A stretch of DNA of 64,000 bases from Arcuatula senhousia (lineage: Eukaryota > Mollusca > Bivalvia > Mytilida > Mytilidae). Below are positions 32,081-43,789 of the stretch, piece after piece (the first letter of the stretch is position 1; each line of letters starts with the position of its first letter). Below the pieces are notes generated by a model that did not search any database, was not told where the DNA came from, and was given only the letters and a program-made list of their open reading frames with translations. The translations under genes and the position numbers were made by a program. The stretch spans positions 16,613,184-16,677,183 of the forward strand of contig OZ020303.1 of assembly GCA_963971305.1 (NCBI GenBank), given 5' to 3'.

Positions 32081-32785
32081 AATTTCTAAGAAATCTTCGA
32101 TTATTTTTTTATACATCTATATCTATAATAACTGTGTACAATAAAATCGGAGAATAACAAAACAGTCGGGCGATAAGGTGTTAATACTGGGAGAATCTTT
32201 CCACAAAGGAATTTTCAATAACTGTGCATATAAAGCTGATTTTTTTTCTTCATTTTGAAAATATTTACAGAAATATACAGCAGCTGTCTTGTGAAAGACT
32301 CACATTGAGGCCGCACATTGAACCATATCATAACTATCTTTGGTTATATTATCATCTGATGCATACCGGGGTACCCATTTAGCCTATTGCCTTGACAAAG
32401 GACAGTCACTAAAATACTCTTGGTATAGATCTATTAACAAATTATTAAATTGTCTTGAAATTATAAAATGAAAGCTTTAATAATCTCATTGTGAAACTTA
32501 TAAGATGTTCGAGTTCCTTTATTTTTTTAACTTTATTTTTTTATAATATTTTTACACAAAAATGATTAAGGTCTATTGTTTTAATTGCAAAAAATACAAC
32601 TCAAAATATTAAAAACCAGAACATTAATACCGCCTTAACTATTTTTTCTGAACAAAAAATTGCATAAAAATTATTTTTTTTATAAATTTTGTACCTATTT
32701 AAATAGAATAGACTTTAGATTTTTATGGTCAGTGCACCTATTGTCTTTTTTGTTTATTTAACTTAATTGGTTATACAGCTAATTA
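32081..32785. other. Intergenic, nothing recognised
   Basis: AT-rich without ORFs or bounded repeats. Confidence 0.35.
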
Positions 32786-32809
32786 AATGTGGGCAAACCA
32801 GGACTAAAC

Positions 32810-33519
32810 CGTTAGAATTTAATGCATTTTTAAAATTTCTCTATTTTTTAAAGACACACAACAAGTTTTATTAATTCCTTTGCAAAATAACGAACTTTTA
32901 AATGATCGGCTCTAGAATATACATGAATATTTATCTGTAACTTGATTGGTTGTAGGCTGCAGACCCCAATTAATTCCCTTTGCTCGTGGTCTACGAATAT
33001 AGTTCCTAATAAAAATGTAGGTGTATATTATAAAAGTTTATTATAGTTACATTTGTTGAAAATGTTATGGCTTTTTTAGTAAATATCTAATAGTCAAGCT
33101 TAGAATCAGTTGTGATTCAGTCAAAACTAATGATTTTATATATAGATGTTGTGAATTGACCAAAGTTCAGAGGTCATATTTTGGAGTTCTACTTTCACTT
33201 TCATCAAGAATCAACCATGCGACCGGCCAATTTGGCCAATGTAGGTGGCTGAGGCGAATAAGATTCCTAGCAGTTGGAAATTATTACAAGAATAACATAT
33301 AGATGACTGAGGTGTGTAAAATATTTTTAAAATCCAATTGGTGCAATTATTTTTAGTTGTCCCTATTTTTGGTAAAAATTTGGTTGAAATGAATGCAAAA
33401 AATAAATGGGGTCTGTAGCCTGTACACTTGCTGTAATTTCATTGATTTAATGAAGGTTAGTTTCTGATTCATACACTAGTAAATGCTGGACGAGTTCATT
33501 TTTATCGAAGGGGGTTTTA
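32810..33519. other. Intergenic, nothing recognised
   Basis: It contains the second copy of TTTATCTGTAACTTGATTGG (near 32933), otherwise nothing recognisable. Confidence 0.35.
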
Positions 33520-33935
33520 AACCGATACCATTTGTGTAAAATACAATGCATGTGCACCCGAAAGTTATATAATTTTTTCTAAAATATGATTTTTTTTATA
33601 GATTGAAAAAATCTTCTGTGCCAAAAGGGGGGGGGGGCACTAGAGTGTTCATTAACTTTGAAAATATCTGCTATTTCAGTGCTTATATCTTTGATTTTTT
33701 TCATAGGGGTGTTTAAATGGGTACAGTTTTTGTACAATATGTCATGAATGCGTGTGCATTTCGAAGTTTATAATTTCATCTAAAATACTATTATATATAT
33801 ATATATGCATGGAATGTTCTTCTGTGCCAAAAAAGGTGGCACGATAGTATTCTTTAGCTTTGAAAACATCTGCATAACACTTCTTACTTCGATCGCCCAC
33901 AAAAAAAATGTGAACATATCTGTTTAACAACTTCA
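33520..33935. repeat. Two degenerate tandem units of about 203 bp
   Basis: The phrases TTCTGTGCCAAAA, GTTTATAATTT/TTATATAATTT and CTTTGAAAA.ATCTGC occur in the same order in two adjacent units starting near 33519 and 33722. They are diverged, so this is an old duplication. Confidence 0.6.
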
Positions 33936-33939
33936 TAAT

Positions 33940-34900
33940 AAAAGTGCACCAACATATTGATATATTTTAGCGAGCACAGCTCGCAAGCGGAGAGCTCTAC
34001 GGTATTTGTTTCCGCGAGAAATTTGCTAATGCTGATTTAGATTTTTTATGGTCCGGAAAGGGTTATTATTTTTACAGGACCGGAGTGAATGTTAAAATAA
34101 TTTATAAGAAAAGAAATAATGCTTTAAAAAATAATAAATTGCGCTTTTTACAAGAAAATAATATTCTTAAAATAATAAATACACATAAGCTGCTCGTTTC
34201 GTCTTGGTTAAGTGCACGTACGAAACTAACGTGTCTCGAAGCTTAATCGCCCCATACCATCTCGCCCCAAAATAAGCAAATGGAAATATTGGAAAATAAA
34301 CAAAACGTAGTCCCTTTTAGCTATGCTCGCATTTAGGCAATGCCTACTCCATATTAGCACTTATATATTTCGTTTGCCTTTAAGAGATTTAACCCTTTGA
34401 TTTTACGTGCAATAGGGGTCAAGAGTGTTCAACAATTTCTGTGTTAAACGTGACGCTCTGTGAAGGAAATCGATGTAATTCCCGCAAACTCTACAGTAAC
34501 AAATCAACTTTTCAGTCTTTCTGGAGAGTCGATTTCTATATGTAGATCTAAATATGAAGCAGACTTCCTATAATCTGTTTTGTCTTTTATCTCAAGTTCC
34601 TGAGGATATACGAGATGTATATTGCCATAATAATTAAATCGGATTAAAAAACACATAATCCAGTCCAAAAACTACAAGTTTTGAAATAGCCCTGAACAAA
34701 TTTTGGGAAAATGAGGAAGTAAAATATGACCACACAAAAGATCTCGTCATCCTAATAAGACATACGTATAAGACCAGAAGGTGCAAGCAGAAGGGCAATA
34801 AAGAAGAGACTACAGAGATGGATATAGGGGTCTTGGAAGGCCTGCGTCTATTACACTTTCCTTTAGAACATATTGGTAGTTTTACAATTAATGGCTTCAA
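33940..34900. other. Intergenic, nothing recognised
   Basis: No gene is supported. The 90-codon minus ORF at 34634-34906 has no recognised motif and abuts the LINE fragment. Confidence 0.35.
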
Positions 34901-34905
34901 CTTCA

Positions 34906-35720
34906 ATTAATCAATCAAGCAATAAACTTTATTTAAAGTCTGCAAGTAAAGGTCCTAATATTGATCCTTGAGGAACACCTTTCTGTATGCCTGCCCACTG
35001 ACTTACAATACCACCAATTTTAATTTGTTCAATGTTGTTTTCTATTGCTAAGATATGATTGTACCACGTCACAGGCTCCACCAGACACGGCCGTATGAGG
35101 ACAGTTTGCAGAGCAATATATCATGGGAAAGGCAGTCAAACGCTTTTGAAAGATCCTTAAATATTGCAGCCAAATATTTATTTTGTTCTAAAGCTAGTTT
35201 CCAGTCATCCAAGAGTTTTAAGATTGTGGTTTGACAGCCTTGTCCTTTCCTGAATGCACATAAAAATTGTAAAAAATATTTTCAAAGAATTCAGAAAGTT
35301 GCTCTGCCAGCACTTTTTCGAAGATCTTAGAAGAAATGGGGGGAATCACGGCTGACAGGTCTATAATTATTTTTCAGGAAAGGATCGCTCTTCTCAAAAA
35401 TTGGTGTAACCTGTGCTTCCTTCAGCCTGTCTGGAAAAGAACATTTGTCAATACAAAAATTTATCAAACCAGTGCTGATTTTACAATAGTTTTATCAATT
35501 CAAACAGATAGTTTGTCAACACCTGTAGCCTTTCTAACATCAAACTTATTAATAATTTTGGCTACTTATCTTCACTAGTATGTTGAATTAGAAAATTAAA
35601 ACTGTTGCTCACAAAACACTTCTCGTTATTTTTTTTTTTGCAGTCTAAGATGGTTTTCTTTATCAAGAATATAATCTTTTCCAATATCATTTGCCGCATT
35701 AACAAAATGAAACATATGTC
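34906..35720 (-). pseudogene. LINE fragment with reverse-transcriptase remnants
   Basis: On the minus strand the motif GVPQGSILGPLL (RT motif B) is readable at about 34940-34985, preceded upstream by decayed RT sequence and by NAANDIGKDYI near 35660-35700, the region upstream of RT in this LINE type. Directly after motif B the sequence switches to a 3' end AAATAAAGTTTATTGCTTGA, so the YADD part is deleted. It resembles the LINE at 46785-49560. Confidence 0.75.
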
Positions 35721-35844
35721 TTAATGGTTTGCCAAAAATCGTGTTGCTTGCAACTACCAGTACGATCTTTCAATAAAATACTTGTTTTCTGACTTTCGTT
35801 CCCATGATTTAGAATTTTTACCTTTCAAAAATTAAGAGTAAGGG

Positions 35845-36000
35845 AAGGGAGCGATAATGGTAGAAATGTCAATATTCTAGTTGTACTATGGGCTCAATTT
35901 TTCTTCAACGTCCGGTTAAGCACGCGCGGTTTACCAGACTTTCTGTGTCTTTTTAACGCTTTTTTCTTTGAAACTTTCTGACGTCATCAAGCGCACACAG
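35845..36000 (+). repeat. Direct repeat, left copy (partner 46604-46755)
   Basis: About 155 bp shared with 46604-46755 in the same orientation: GCGATAATGGTAGAAA, TTCAACGTCC and CTTTTTAACGCTTTTTTCTT in the same order. The pair lies just outside the Harbinger-bounded nest. Confidence 0.65.
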
Positions 36001-36754
36001 GACCCACAAGAAAAGCTAGTTTGTTTTTATTTTCGAATAAGAATTTGTTTCAATTAATTGCCCAATAAACATTTGAAAACTTATTCTAGCTTGTAAAATA
36101 TTTAAGGATATGTTCAAACTTCGGGAGCGTCTCAGGTTTAACCTGCATCATATTATATTTTTTTCTCAGCTCCCTATATATTCATAAGGTAACTGGGGCC
36201 GGTAACAAGAAAATGTTCTGAGGGCGTTCGTAAGTGCCAAGTTACGAAGAAGTTAGGGTGTGATAAGATGCTCATAAGGGTGTAACCTAAAGCATTCGTG
36301 GTCCCTTCGTACATCAATAGTAAGTCGTTCGTAAACGGCTTCTTAACCATTTTTAATTTACGAATACTTAATAATATTCCGGCGTTTCCGTATGACATTT
36401 CATTCAGATAAATTAGAATGTCCTCACATAAATCAAATGAGCGTTTTAAGAAGCGCAAATTGTACATTTTGTTCAAGGTCAGTAATGAATGATACATTCA
36501 TGACATTGTCGTTTCATTTCCTATAGGATAGTGTTAGTCGAGTTACATAAAACTGAAAAATAAAACATATCTTTTCCCAAAAGTAAATGGTTTAAAAACT
36601 GTCAAAATATCACGCACAAAATATATATACAAACTCATTATGCAAAGTTCGTATGCATACATGTAGATTGTAAGACTTAACATGCATGACTGTGTTTCAT
36701 TCATAGCATAATTTAAGTCGTTGTTTTGGGGATATACATATTTGCATGTAGAGC

Positions 36755-36900
36755 TTTTTATAGTAATAAATACCTTACCATCACAAATTTAGATAACAGG
36801 TACTAGCAGCTTCATGAACCGGAAACCAGACAAAGAAAACTGATGACCTCTAGCTTGACCGGAAATACCAGACACTAATCCCACAACTTCATCTTTTTCC
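36755..36900 (+). repeat. DIRS-like left inverted terminal repeat
   Basis: It begins TTTTTATAGTAATAAATACC and matches, inverted, 43790-43963, including the ATGACCTCTAGCTTGACCGG segment. Confidence 0.75.
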
Positions 36901-36999
36901 GGTTTTCGTTCTGGCAGCACGTGAAACCATGAAGAGGAAAAATTTCTTCGAGAAACTAGACTATTTTATAAGCATATCCTTTTATTAATTCAATAATTT

Positions 37000-38540
37000 T
37001 GTTTAATAAGAAAAATCACAGCAGGTAATATCTAATAACATTGTAAAACCCTAAAAATACCAATTAACGGTGAGTTGTTGAGTGACCTTCCTTGCACAAC
37101 CAAGTTACTTTTGGTATGGGCCTCGGGGAGTCAGATAGAAATCTGTCTTCTTTTATATTTATACCTAAGAAGACTTTGCTAGTCAGGAGCCTTTTGTAGG
37201 TTCCAGCCTTTGTTCTTGTCTGAACATCCCCTTAGGTTCCCCCAGGGTGTTTTTATTAGACACATTGCCCTTGTGTTCAGTAGACCAGTTCAAGCAACAT
37301 TTGTTTCTTTTTGAACTGGGTTAAATACTGCTTTTGTGAGGCCTAATGACAGTCACCTGAATTAAATTTACTCTATGCCTGTCTGGTGGCCTATTTTTCT
37401 TTTCTCCTTTTCAACCTACTCTTTTGGCTGTTCCAGTACAGGTAGGTTAATACATGTAGTTCAGCACATGGGATGACCACAGCATTAGGCTATGGTTGTA
37501 ACTGTACTGCTATCCCTCGGTTTGTTTTTGTACCGATTTTTTACAATCATCCTGAACATGATGAATCATTTTCTCATCTATTTTAGGAGAAAAGAGTTGG
37601 GTGAAGATCTGTTTTCTTTAGCTCTTAGGAGAAAGGGAGGTAATTTTTCAGAAGTTGTTTAATTAACTTAATTTTATTCTTCCTTTTCTGAGTTTTTTAT
37701 TTAGTGAGTCAGAAATAAGAGGAGAGGATGTAGATCCATTTCCATTTTCTGATGCACTTCTTTTGAGGTAAAGTGTTGTGCCAAGAGTTGAAGTTTCTGT
37801 CGCTTCTTAGGCACCTTAACCCCATTCTCACTCAGGTTTCGTCTCAGTTCCTGTCCTGTTCAGGCTAAGTTAAGGATGTTCCTTAAGGGTGCTAATCCTT
37901 TTCTGATTCGGGGCATTAGGCAACTGTATTCTGGTTTTATGAGAATTTTGGTAATTTTCATTTCACCAAATCTCCAGCTAACGTTTGGACATTTTTTGCA
38001 GATTCTTGATTTTTTAGATTCAGGAATCTTTCCTTTACAAGGTTTTCCTACATGTACTTGTGCGTTGTTGTGCATGTTGTAGGAAATCTTTTACTTCATT
38101 CTGTGCCAAGAAGTTTGCTCAGGGTCTTCAGATTTCAGTCCCTAACTTTTTGTCTTAATCAGAATTCTATGTAAGATATTATTCTAATGTTTAAGGCACC
38201 TCATTAAAGTTTTTTTCTTGGCAGTTGCTTGTCTTTTGGCGAGGAGTTTGTCTATTTTAAGTCTTTTCTACTACTATGTAGGTAGCCCAGACTTTAGATG
38301 AAGACAGTCCTTTTGTTCAGAGATGTTTATTCTTTGTCCAAGTGATATGAGTTTCCAGACAATATTCTTTGTCTGAGTCTCTTTTAGTTGTTTATTTCCT
38401 CTCCTCTTTTTTGCCAAAAGAAAGTAGTTTGGTGTGTTCTTTGTTTCTCTTATTTGATACATGTATACGGTACTTTCAGAAGAGATACATGTAAGTTATA
38501 CACTTCAGATGAGCACATGAATTTGATTGTATAGAAATGG
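37000..38540. other. DIRS-like interior, pyrimidine-biased, no readable gene
   Basis: The plus strand is strikingly T-rich, and short ORFs on both strands end quickly. It is probably decayed coding sequence of the element, but no domain can be named. Confidence 0.4.
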
Positions 38541-38684
38541 TTTCGTCTAAATTTCAAAATTGTCTAAACCCTAAGGTTCTTCCTACCCCAGACATAGGTT
38601 GAATATCTTAGAAATAATTTGGTTCCCCAGTTCTATGCTCTTCATATTCATACAGTGTTTGGCATTTTCAATATTTTTGGTAGA

Positions 38685-38728
38685 GCGCCTCTGATGAGTC
38701 TTGAATAGACGAAACGCGCGTCAGGCGT
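38685..38728 (+). ncRNA. Type I hammerhead ribozyme, unit 1
   Basis: In order: GCGCCT (stem I), CTGATGAG core, stem II GTCT/AGAC closed by loop TGAAT, GAAA core, very short stem III ACGC/GCGT, C at the cleavage site (38722), then AGGCGT pairing back with GCGCCT. All invariant core positions are present. The self-complementary 8-nt stem III without a real loop suggests it works best as a dimer. Confidence 0.85.
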
Positions 38729-39042
38729 AGCAAAATTTACTGTCTGGAACTTTGTTGTCATTTGTATTTCGAACACACGTGAAGGTTAGCACTGCTGGTG
38801 GAGTTTAAATTCCCCGAGGTTAGCCCGCTCCGGCACCAACACTTTTGAGTTGGAGAATACATCAAAGCTTTAAATTATCCGTCTAAATTTCAAAATTGTC
38901 TAAACCCTAAGGTTCTTCCTACCCCAGACATAGGTTGAATATCTTAGAAATAATTTGGTTCCCCAGTTTGGTAGTTTTGGTGATACTGTTCTATGCTCTT
39001 CATATTCATACAGTGTTTGGCATTTTCAATATTTTTGGTAGA

Positions 39043-39086
39043 GCGCCTCTGATGAGTCTTGAATAGACGAAACGCGCGTCAGGCGT
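39043..39086 (+). ncRNA. Type I hammerhead ribozyme, unit 2
   Basis: Same 44-nt sequence and core elements as unit 1, 358 bp downstream. Predicted cleavage is after 39080. Confidence 0.85.
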
Positions 39087-39400
39087 AGCAAAATTTACTG
39101 TCTGGAACTTTGTTGTCATTTGTATTTCGAACACACGTGAAGGTTAGCACTGCTGGTGGAGTTTAAATTCCCCGAGGTTAGCCCGCTCCGGCACCAACAC
39201 TTTTGAGTTGGAGAATACATCAAAGCTTTAAATTATCCGTCTAAATTTCAAAATTGTCTAAACCCTAAGGTTCTTCCTACCCCAGACATAGGTTGAATAT
39301 CTTAGAAATAATTTGGTTCCCCAGTTTGGTAGTTTTGGTGATACTGTTCTATGCTCTTCATATTCATACAGTGTTTGGCATTTTCAATATTTTTGGTAGA

Positions 39401-39444
39401 GCGCCTCTGATGAGTCTTGAATAGACGAAACGCGCGTCAGGCGT
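39401..39444 (+). ncRNA. Type I hammerhead ribozyme, unit 3
   Basis: Same core and stems as unit 1. Predicted cleavage is after 39438. Confidence 0.85.
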
Positions 39445-39758
39445 AGCAAAATTTACTGTCTGGAACTTTGTTGTCATTTGTATTTCGAACACACGTGAAG
39501 GTTAGCACTGCTGGTGGAGTTTAAATTCCCCGAGGTTAGCCCGCTCCGGCACCAACACTTTTGAGTTGGAGAATACATCAAAGCTTTAAATTATCCGTCT
39601 AAATTTCAAAATTGTCTAAACCCTAAGGTTCTTCCTACCCCAGACATAGGTTGAATATCTTAGAAATAATTTGGTTCCCCAGTTTGGTAGTTTTGGTGAT
39701 ACTGTTCTATGCTCTTCATATTCATACAGTGTTTGGCATTTTCAATATTTTTGGTAGA

Positions 39759-39802
39759 GCGCCTCTGATGAGTCTTGAATAGACGAAACGCGCGTCAGGC
39801 GT
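39759..39802 (+). ncRNA. Type I hammerhead ribozyme, unit 4
   Basis: Same core and stems as unit 1. Predicted cleavage is after 39796. Confidence 0.85.
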
Positions 39803-40116
39803 AGCAAAATTTACTGTCTGGAACTTTGTTGTCATTTGTATTTCGAACACACGTGAAGGTTAGCACTGCTGGTGGAGTTTAAATTCCCCGAGGTTAGCCC
39901 GCTCCGGCACCAACACTTTTGAGTTGGAGAATACATCAAAGCTTTAAATTATCCGTCTAAATTTCAAAATTGTCTAAACCCTAAGGTTCTTCCTACCCCA
40001 GACATAGGTTGAATATCTTAGAAATAATTTGGTTCCCCAGTTTGGTAGTTTTGGTGATACTGTTCTATGCTCTTCATATTCATACAGTGTTTGGCATTTT
40101 CAATATTTTTGGTAGA

Positions 40117-40160
40117 GCGCCTCTGATGAGTCTTGAATAGACGAAACGCGCGTCAGGCGT
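40117..40160 (+). ncRNA. Type I hammerhead ribozyme, unit 5
   Basis: Same core and stems as unit 1. Predicted cleavage is after 40154. Confidence 0.85.
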
Positions 40161-40474
40161 AGCAAAATTTACTGTCTGGAACTTTGTTGTCATTTGTATT
40201 TCGAACACACGTGAAGGTTAGCACTGCTGGTGGAGTTTAAATTCCCCGAGGTTAGCCCGCTCCGGCACCAACACTTTTGAGTTGGAGAATACATCAAAGC
40301 TTTAAATTATCCGTCTAAATTTCAAAATTGTCTAAACCCTAAGGTTCTTCCTACCCCAGACATAGGTTGAATATCTTAGAAATAATTTGGTTCCCCAGTT
40401 TGGTAGTTTTGGTGATACTGTTCTATGCTCTTCATATTCATACAGTGTTTGGCATTTTCAATATTTTTGGTAGA

Positions 40475-40518
40475 GCGCCTCTGATGAGTCTTGAATAGAC
40501 GAAACGCGCGTCAGGCGT
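40475..40518 (+). ncRNA. Type I hammerhead ribozyme, unit 6
   Basis: Same core and stems as unit 1. Predicted cleavage is after 40512. The array ends 42 bp later. Confidence 0.85.
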
Positions 40519-40560
40519 AGCAAAATTTACTGTCTGGAACTTTGTTGTCATTTGTATTTC

Positions 40561-42080
40561 AGAGGTTAGTCGCCACTATTTCTTCTCCTTCTGTTCTGGC
40601 TTCTACTCAGCCTTTTTCTTCTAGATAGAACCAAGGTTCTTTATCAGGTCAGAGCTGGGTTTTTAGTCAGTAAACTTCTAACAGGAAGTGTTTTAGCTGA
40701 ACAGTGCTTATAGAAAATAAGTGATGTTTTGTTTTCTCAGTCTCACTGTTTCTACCCATGGGCCTAGAGGAGAATTTTTCCTGCTTTTCGACCTCTAGTT
40801 TCATTAGGGGTAAGACTATCCTTTTGTCTGATCTATGGTAGTTTATTACCTCCGACAAATGGTTTCTTTCTATATTACAGGAGAGTTTATAAAGGTACTC
40901 TTTCAGGAGTTATCTTTTCTAGCTCTCTTAGATTATTTTGTATGCTGTTTTCATTATCAGTTTTTTCTGATACCTTTCCTTTCTGGACTTACCCATGTTA
41001 AGGAAAGTTCTTTTTCTACACTGGAAGGCATACACTGGCTCATTCTTTTCTCTTTTCGCCTGATTTACCAGATAGGTTTTCTAATTTCTGGTCATAGTGA
41101 AATTTTTGTTGAGAAATTTGTCAATAGAGTTTTCATGCTTTTTATTCCTCTGGATGAGAAAGTTCAGTCTCTTCTATGTTGAATAAACAGCTTCTCATGA
41201 GTATCATTTGTTCTATCGGGTCTTTTTTCCTTTGATAGGATTATTGATCTCTCTTGTCTATGTTGTACCATTGGACTGGCGTTTTCTTTGCCTTTTCCAA
41301 TGATACTTCATTTCTTTTAGCCTACAGCCTCTCGACTTTTAACTATGTTTCCTTTTTATACTGGTGGCTCTTAGAGGTTTAACCTTTTTTTTTAGGTTAG
41401 TACCATAGTCTCTTCTTTTACAGATTGAAGAGATGTTCTTGAAGGCAATATAGTTTGGGCTAGTGCTTCTCATCTGCAGAGTCATACCTTGTTTCAGGTA
41501 TGACAACAGTTCCTTTGCCTTTGAATCATTAAGTAATTTTTGATTCAAGGTATAAGTCTTCTGATTGCGTCTGAAAACACTTCTTTTCTGGCGAATCCTC
41601 TCTTTTATGTAGACTTTTTCTTTCCTTTATCTTTTTGCCCTAGAGATTCTTGCTTTTGGGCATTTGGTCAAGGAGTTCCTGTTCCTGTTTCCTTGAGACT
41701 TTTCTCAGGAAATCAGTATACGTAGCGAACTTTTCTGATACAACTTTAATCTCTTATTTCAGTGAGATGGAGTTGCCTTAGTAAGTTTTTTGGGTCGATA
41801 GTCCTGATTTGGATGTCTCACCAGTTTGCCACCAGTCTGAACCTCTTACTGGAGACCTTGTTTCTCTGGTCCCGGTTCAGAAACCTTTTGAGTAGTTACT
41901 CTGAGCATTATGTTGTAGAAATGTTCAGTTTTTCTGCTCTCCACTTATTCTCGTAGTGTTGTCATGGCCAAGACAGTCTTCTTTGCCTGAACTACCTCTT
42001 TTTGCAATCACCTTTATTTCTTCTGAGAAGAGATGTTCTTGCTCATTTTTGGGAAGATCAGTGCTTCAGGGGTTAGAGGA
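40561..42080. other. DIRS-like interior continued, no readable gene
   Basis: T-rich plus strand with many stops. The longest ORF (115 codons, 40835-41182) is hydrophobic by composition only and shows no domain. Confidence 0.4.
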
Positions 42081-42084
42081 ACCT

Positions 42085-42550
42085 CCTCGGCACTTTTATG
42101 TGCTGTTCTGGGATCTCTTGAAGAAGATTTCTCTTAACCAGCAATCAGTTTCCACATTATTGTGAAATCTGTCAGGACATCCTACTGGATATGTCTTTGA
42201 TTTCTAGTGGTCATTTTCTCTTCTCGATTTGTGTTAGGCATCAGCACATTTGTATGCTGTTTTAGGAACTCTTGAAGAAGAGGTTTTCTTAAACAGCAAC
42301 CAGTTACCACATTCTTGTGAAATCAGTCAAGACATCATGCTGGACTTGTTGTTGATTTCTTCGTGGTCAATCTTCTCTTCTTGATGTGTGTCAATTTTTG
42401 CACATTTATGTGCTGTATGGGGATCCCTTGAAGAGGGGTTTCTTTTAAACAGCAAATAGTTACCACTTTATTGTGAAATCAGTCAAGACATCCTACTATA
42501 TTTGTCTTTGATTTCTTGTAGTCAATCTTCTCTTATTGATGTATGTCAAT
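42085..42550 (+). repeat. Three tandem ~155-bp units inside the DIRS-like element
   Basis: Units begin near 42090, 42247 and 42400. They share CTTGAAGAAGA, AACAGCAA.CAGTT, CCACATT.TTGTGAAATC and AGACATCCTACT phrases. They are diverged by several substitutions per unit, so older than the retrozyme array. Confidence 0.7.
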
Positions 42551-42999
42551 GTTTGATTGACTCAAAGTCTGCTGAGCAATTGGAGGTTGTCTTTGTTTTT
42601 GTATAGAAAGATATTTCTCCAACTATGAGGATTTAAAGGTCAGCTTAAGCGTGTACTTTTTATTTCCTTAGAGGCTTGGACTTACAGCAAGATGAGTTTT
42701 TTATCTTTGCTTTCTGTTCTTTCCTTTCTATTGGTTTTCCCAAGCGAAGACAGCTTCTTCCTTCTTGGGATTTACTGGTAGGTTTTTTCATTAAGGGCTT
42801 TAATTTGCTCCTTACATTTCTTCTGAGAGTATCACTTTCTTCTGGTCTAAGCCACTAGTCGCAGAAGAAGTGAACCGCATGCTCTCTCTATCTTCTTTTT
42901 TCTGCTGATAAATTCTCTATCAGCTACCATTTACCGATCATGCCTTTTTAGCAATATCGGCTTTGTGATTTAAAGGTTCTGGTCTTTTGTTTTACCAGC

Positions 43000-43430
43000 C
43001 TTTCCAGCTCAGTTTTCTTAGAGAAGGTGTCCTGTTTTGTATTCTGGAGGCCTTTTTTAGAAGGACTTCCAGCATTAGGACATTAGGTTCTTCCAGATTA
43101 ATTGTTCCTTTTGTAACATGGATCATCATCAGGAAGAATTTCTGCAATTCCATTTCTAGTTGGATTTGCATTACTGTTGTGTGAGCCTATTAATCAGTAG
43201 GGGTTGTTTTTCACTCCAAGATTTAGTGTCCTGTTTGTTTTCTGGAGGTCTAGTTTTTTAATAAAACTTATTACTCCAGTTTTTTTTTAGGCACTAGGCT
43301 CCTACAGTTTGTTTTGATCCTTTTTAGAAGGTTCAGGAAGTTTATCTGCAAAGTCCATTTTTAGTTGGATTTGTTAATTGGTAGCCTATAAATCAGTAAG
43401 GGTTGTTTCTTCCCCAAGATTTAATTAGGC
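43000..43430 (+). repeat. Two diverged ~215-bp tandem units
   Basis: Shared phrases GTGTCCTGTTT, TTCTGGAGG, CATTTTTAGTTGGATTTG/CATTTCTAGTTGGATTTG and AATCAGTAGGGGTTGTTT occur twice in the same order. Confidence 0.6.
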
Positions 43431-43644
43431 ACATAATGTTTGGCTTTCGCCTTTTCTTGCGCATTTTTTATTTGGCCTCTCTTTGAGAAATTCTCTAGCA
43501 GGTTTCTTGAGGTCTGAAAATGCTACTGTTTACTGTATCATTCTGATAACCTCTATGCTTAGGGACCTCTAGTTTCTGTGCTAAAGTTATTTTTCCTCCT
43601 ATGGTTTCTTGGTAGACTATAGGGGATTCAGCGCTTCGTCACAT

Positions 43645-43746
43645 TCTGTTATCTAAATTTGTGATGGTAAGGTATTTATTACTATAAAAATATAAATTTT
43701 AGAATTAAATTTAAGTTTTGTTATATAAATACTTACCATCACAAAT
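43645..43746 (+). repeat. DIRS-like internal complementary region
   Basis: It reads as the complement of the left outer end (through ATCTAAATTTGTGATGGTAA and GGTATTTATTACTATA) followed at once by the complement of the right outer end (AAATATAAATTTTAGAATTA to TACTTACCATCACAAAT). This fused order is what a circle junction would give and is diagnostic for DIRS elements. Confidence 0.75.
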
Positions 43747-43789
43747 CGGAGGTCCCTCCCCCCTCCCCTTTTAGTCTAGTCTGTGCTGG

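Larger units (their letters stand above)
29511..32803. mobile_element. 3.3-kb segment with inverted ends containing a LINE
   Basis: TCCTGGTTTGCCCACTTTTA on the left and TAAATGTGGGCAAACCAGGA on the right are inverted copies (about 24 bp with the adjoining ATTA). They may be the ends of a DNA transposon into which the LINE and a SINE fragment inserted, or two fragments of one repeat in opposite orientation. No target duplication was found. Confidence 0.4.
38546..40560 (+). repeat. Retrozyme-like tandem array, 358-bp unit with hammerhead ribozymes
   Basis: About 5.6 near-identical units with exact 358-bp spacing (hammerheads at 38685, 39043, 39401, 39759, 40117 and 40475). The first unit lacks a short segment (the TTTGGTAGTTTTGGTGATAC phrase). 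Tandem monomers of a few hundred bp, each with a type I hammerhead, are the structure described for animal retrozymes, small non-autonomous elements that produce circular RNAs. The unit is non-coding. The array sits inside the DIRS-like element. Confidence 0.85.

Noticed and set aside
40835..41182. 115-codon ORF in the DIRS-like interior as RT or recombinase
   Set aside because: I looked for RT (YxDD-like), RNase H and tyrosine-recombinase motifs and found none.
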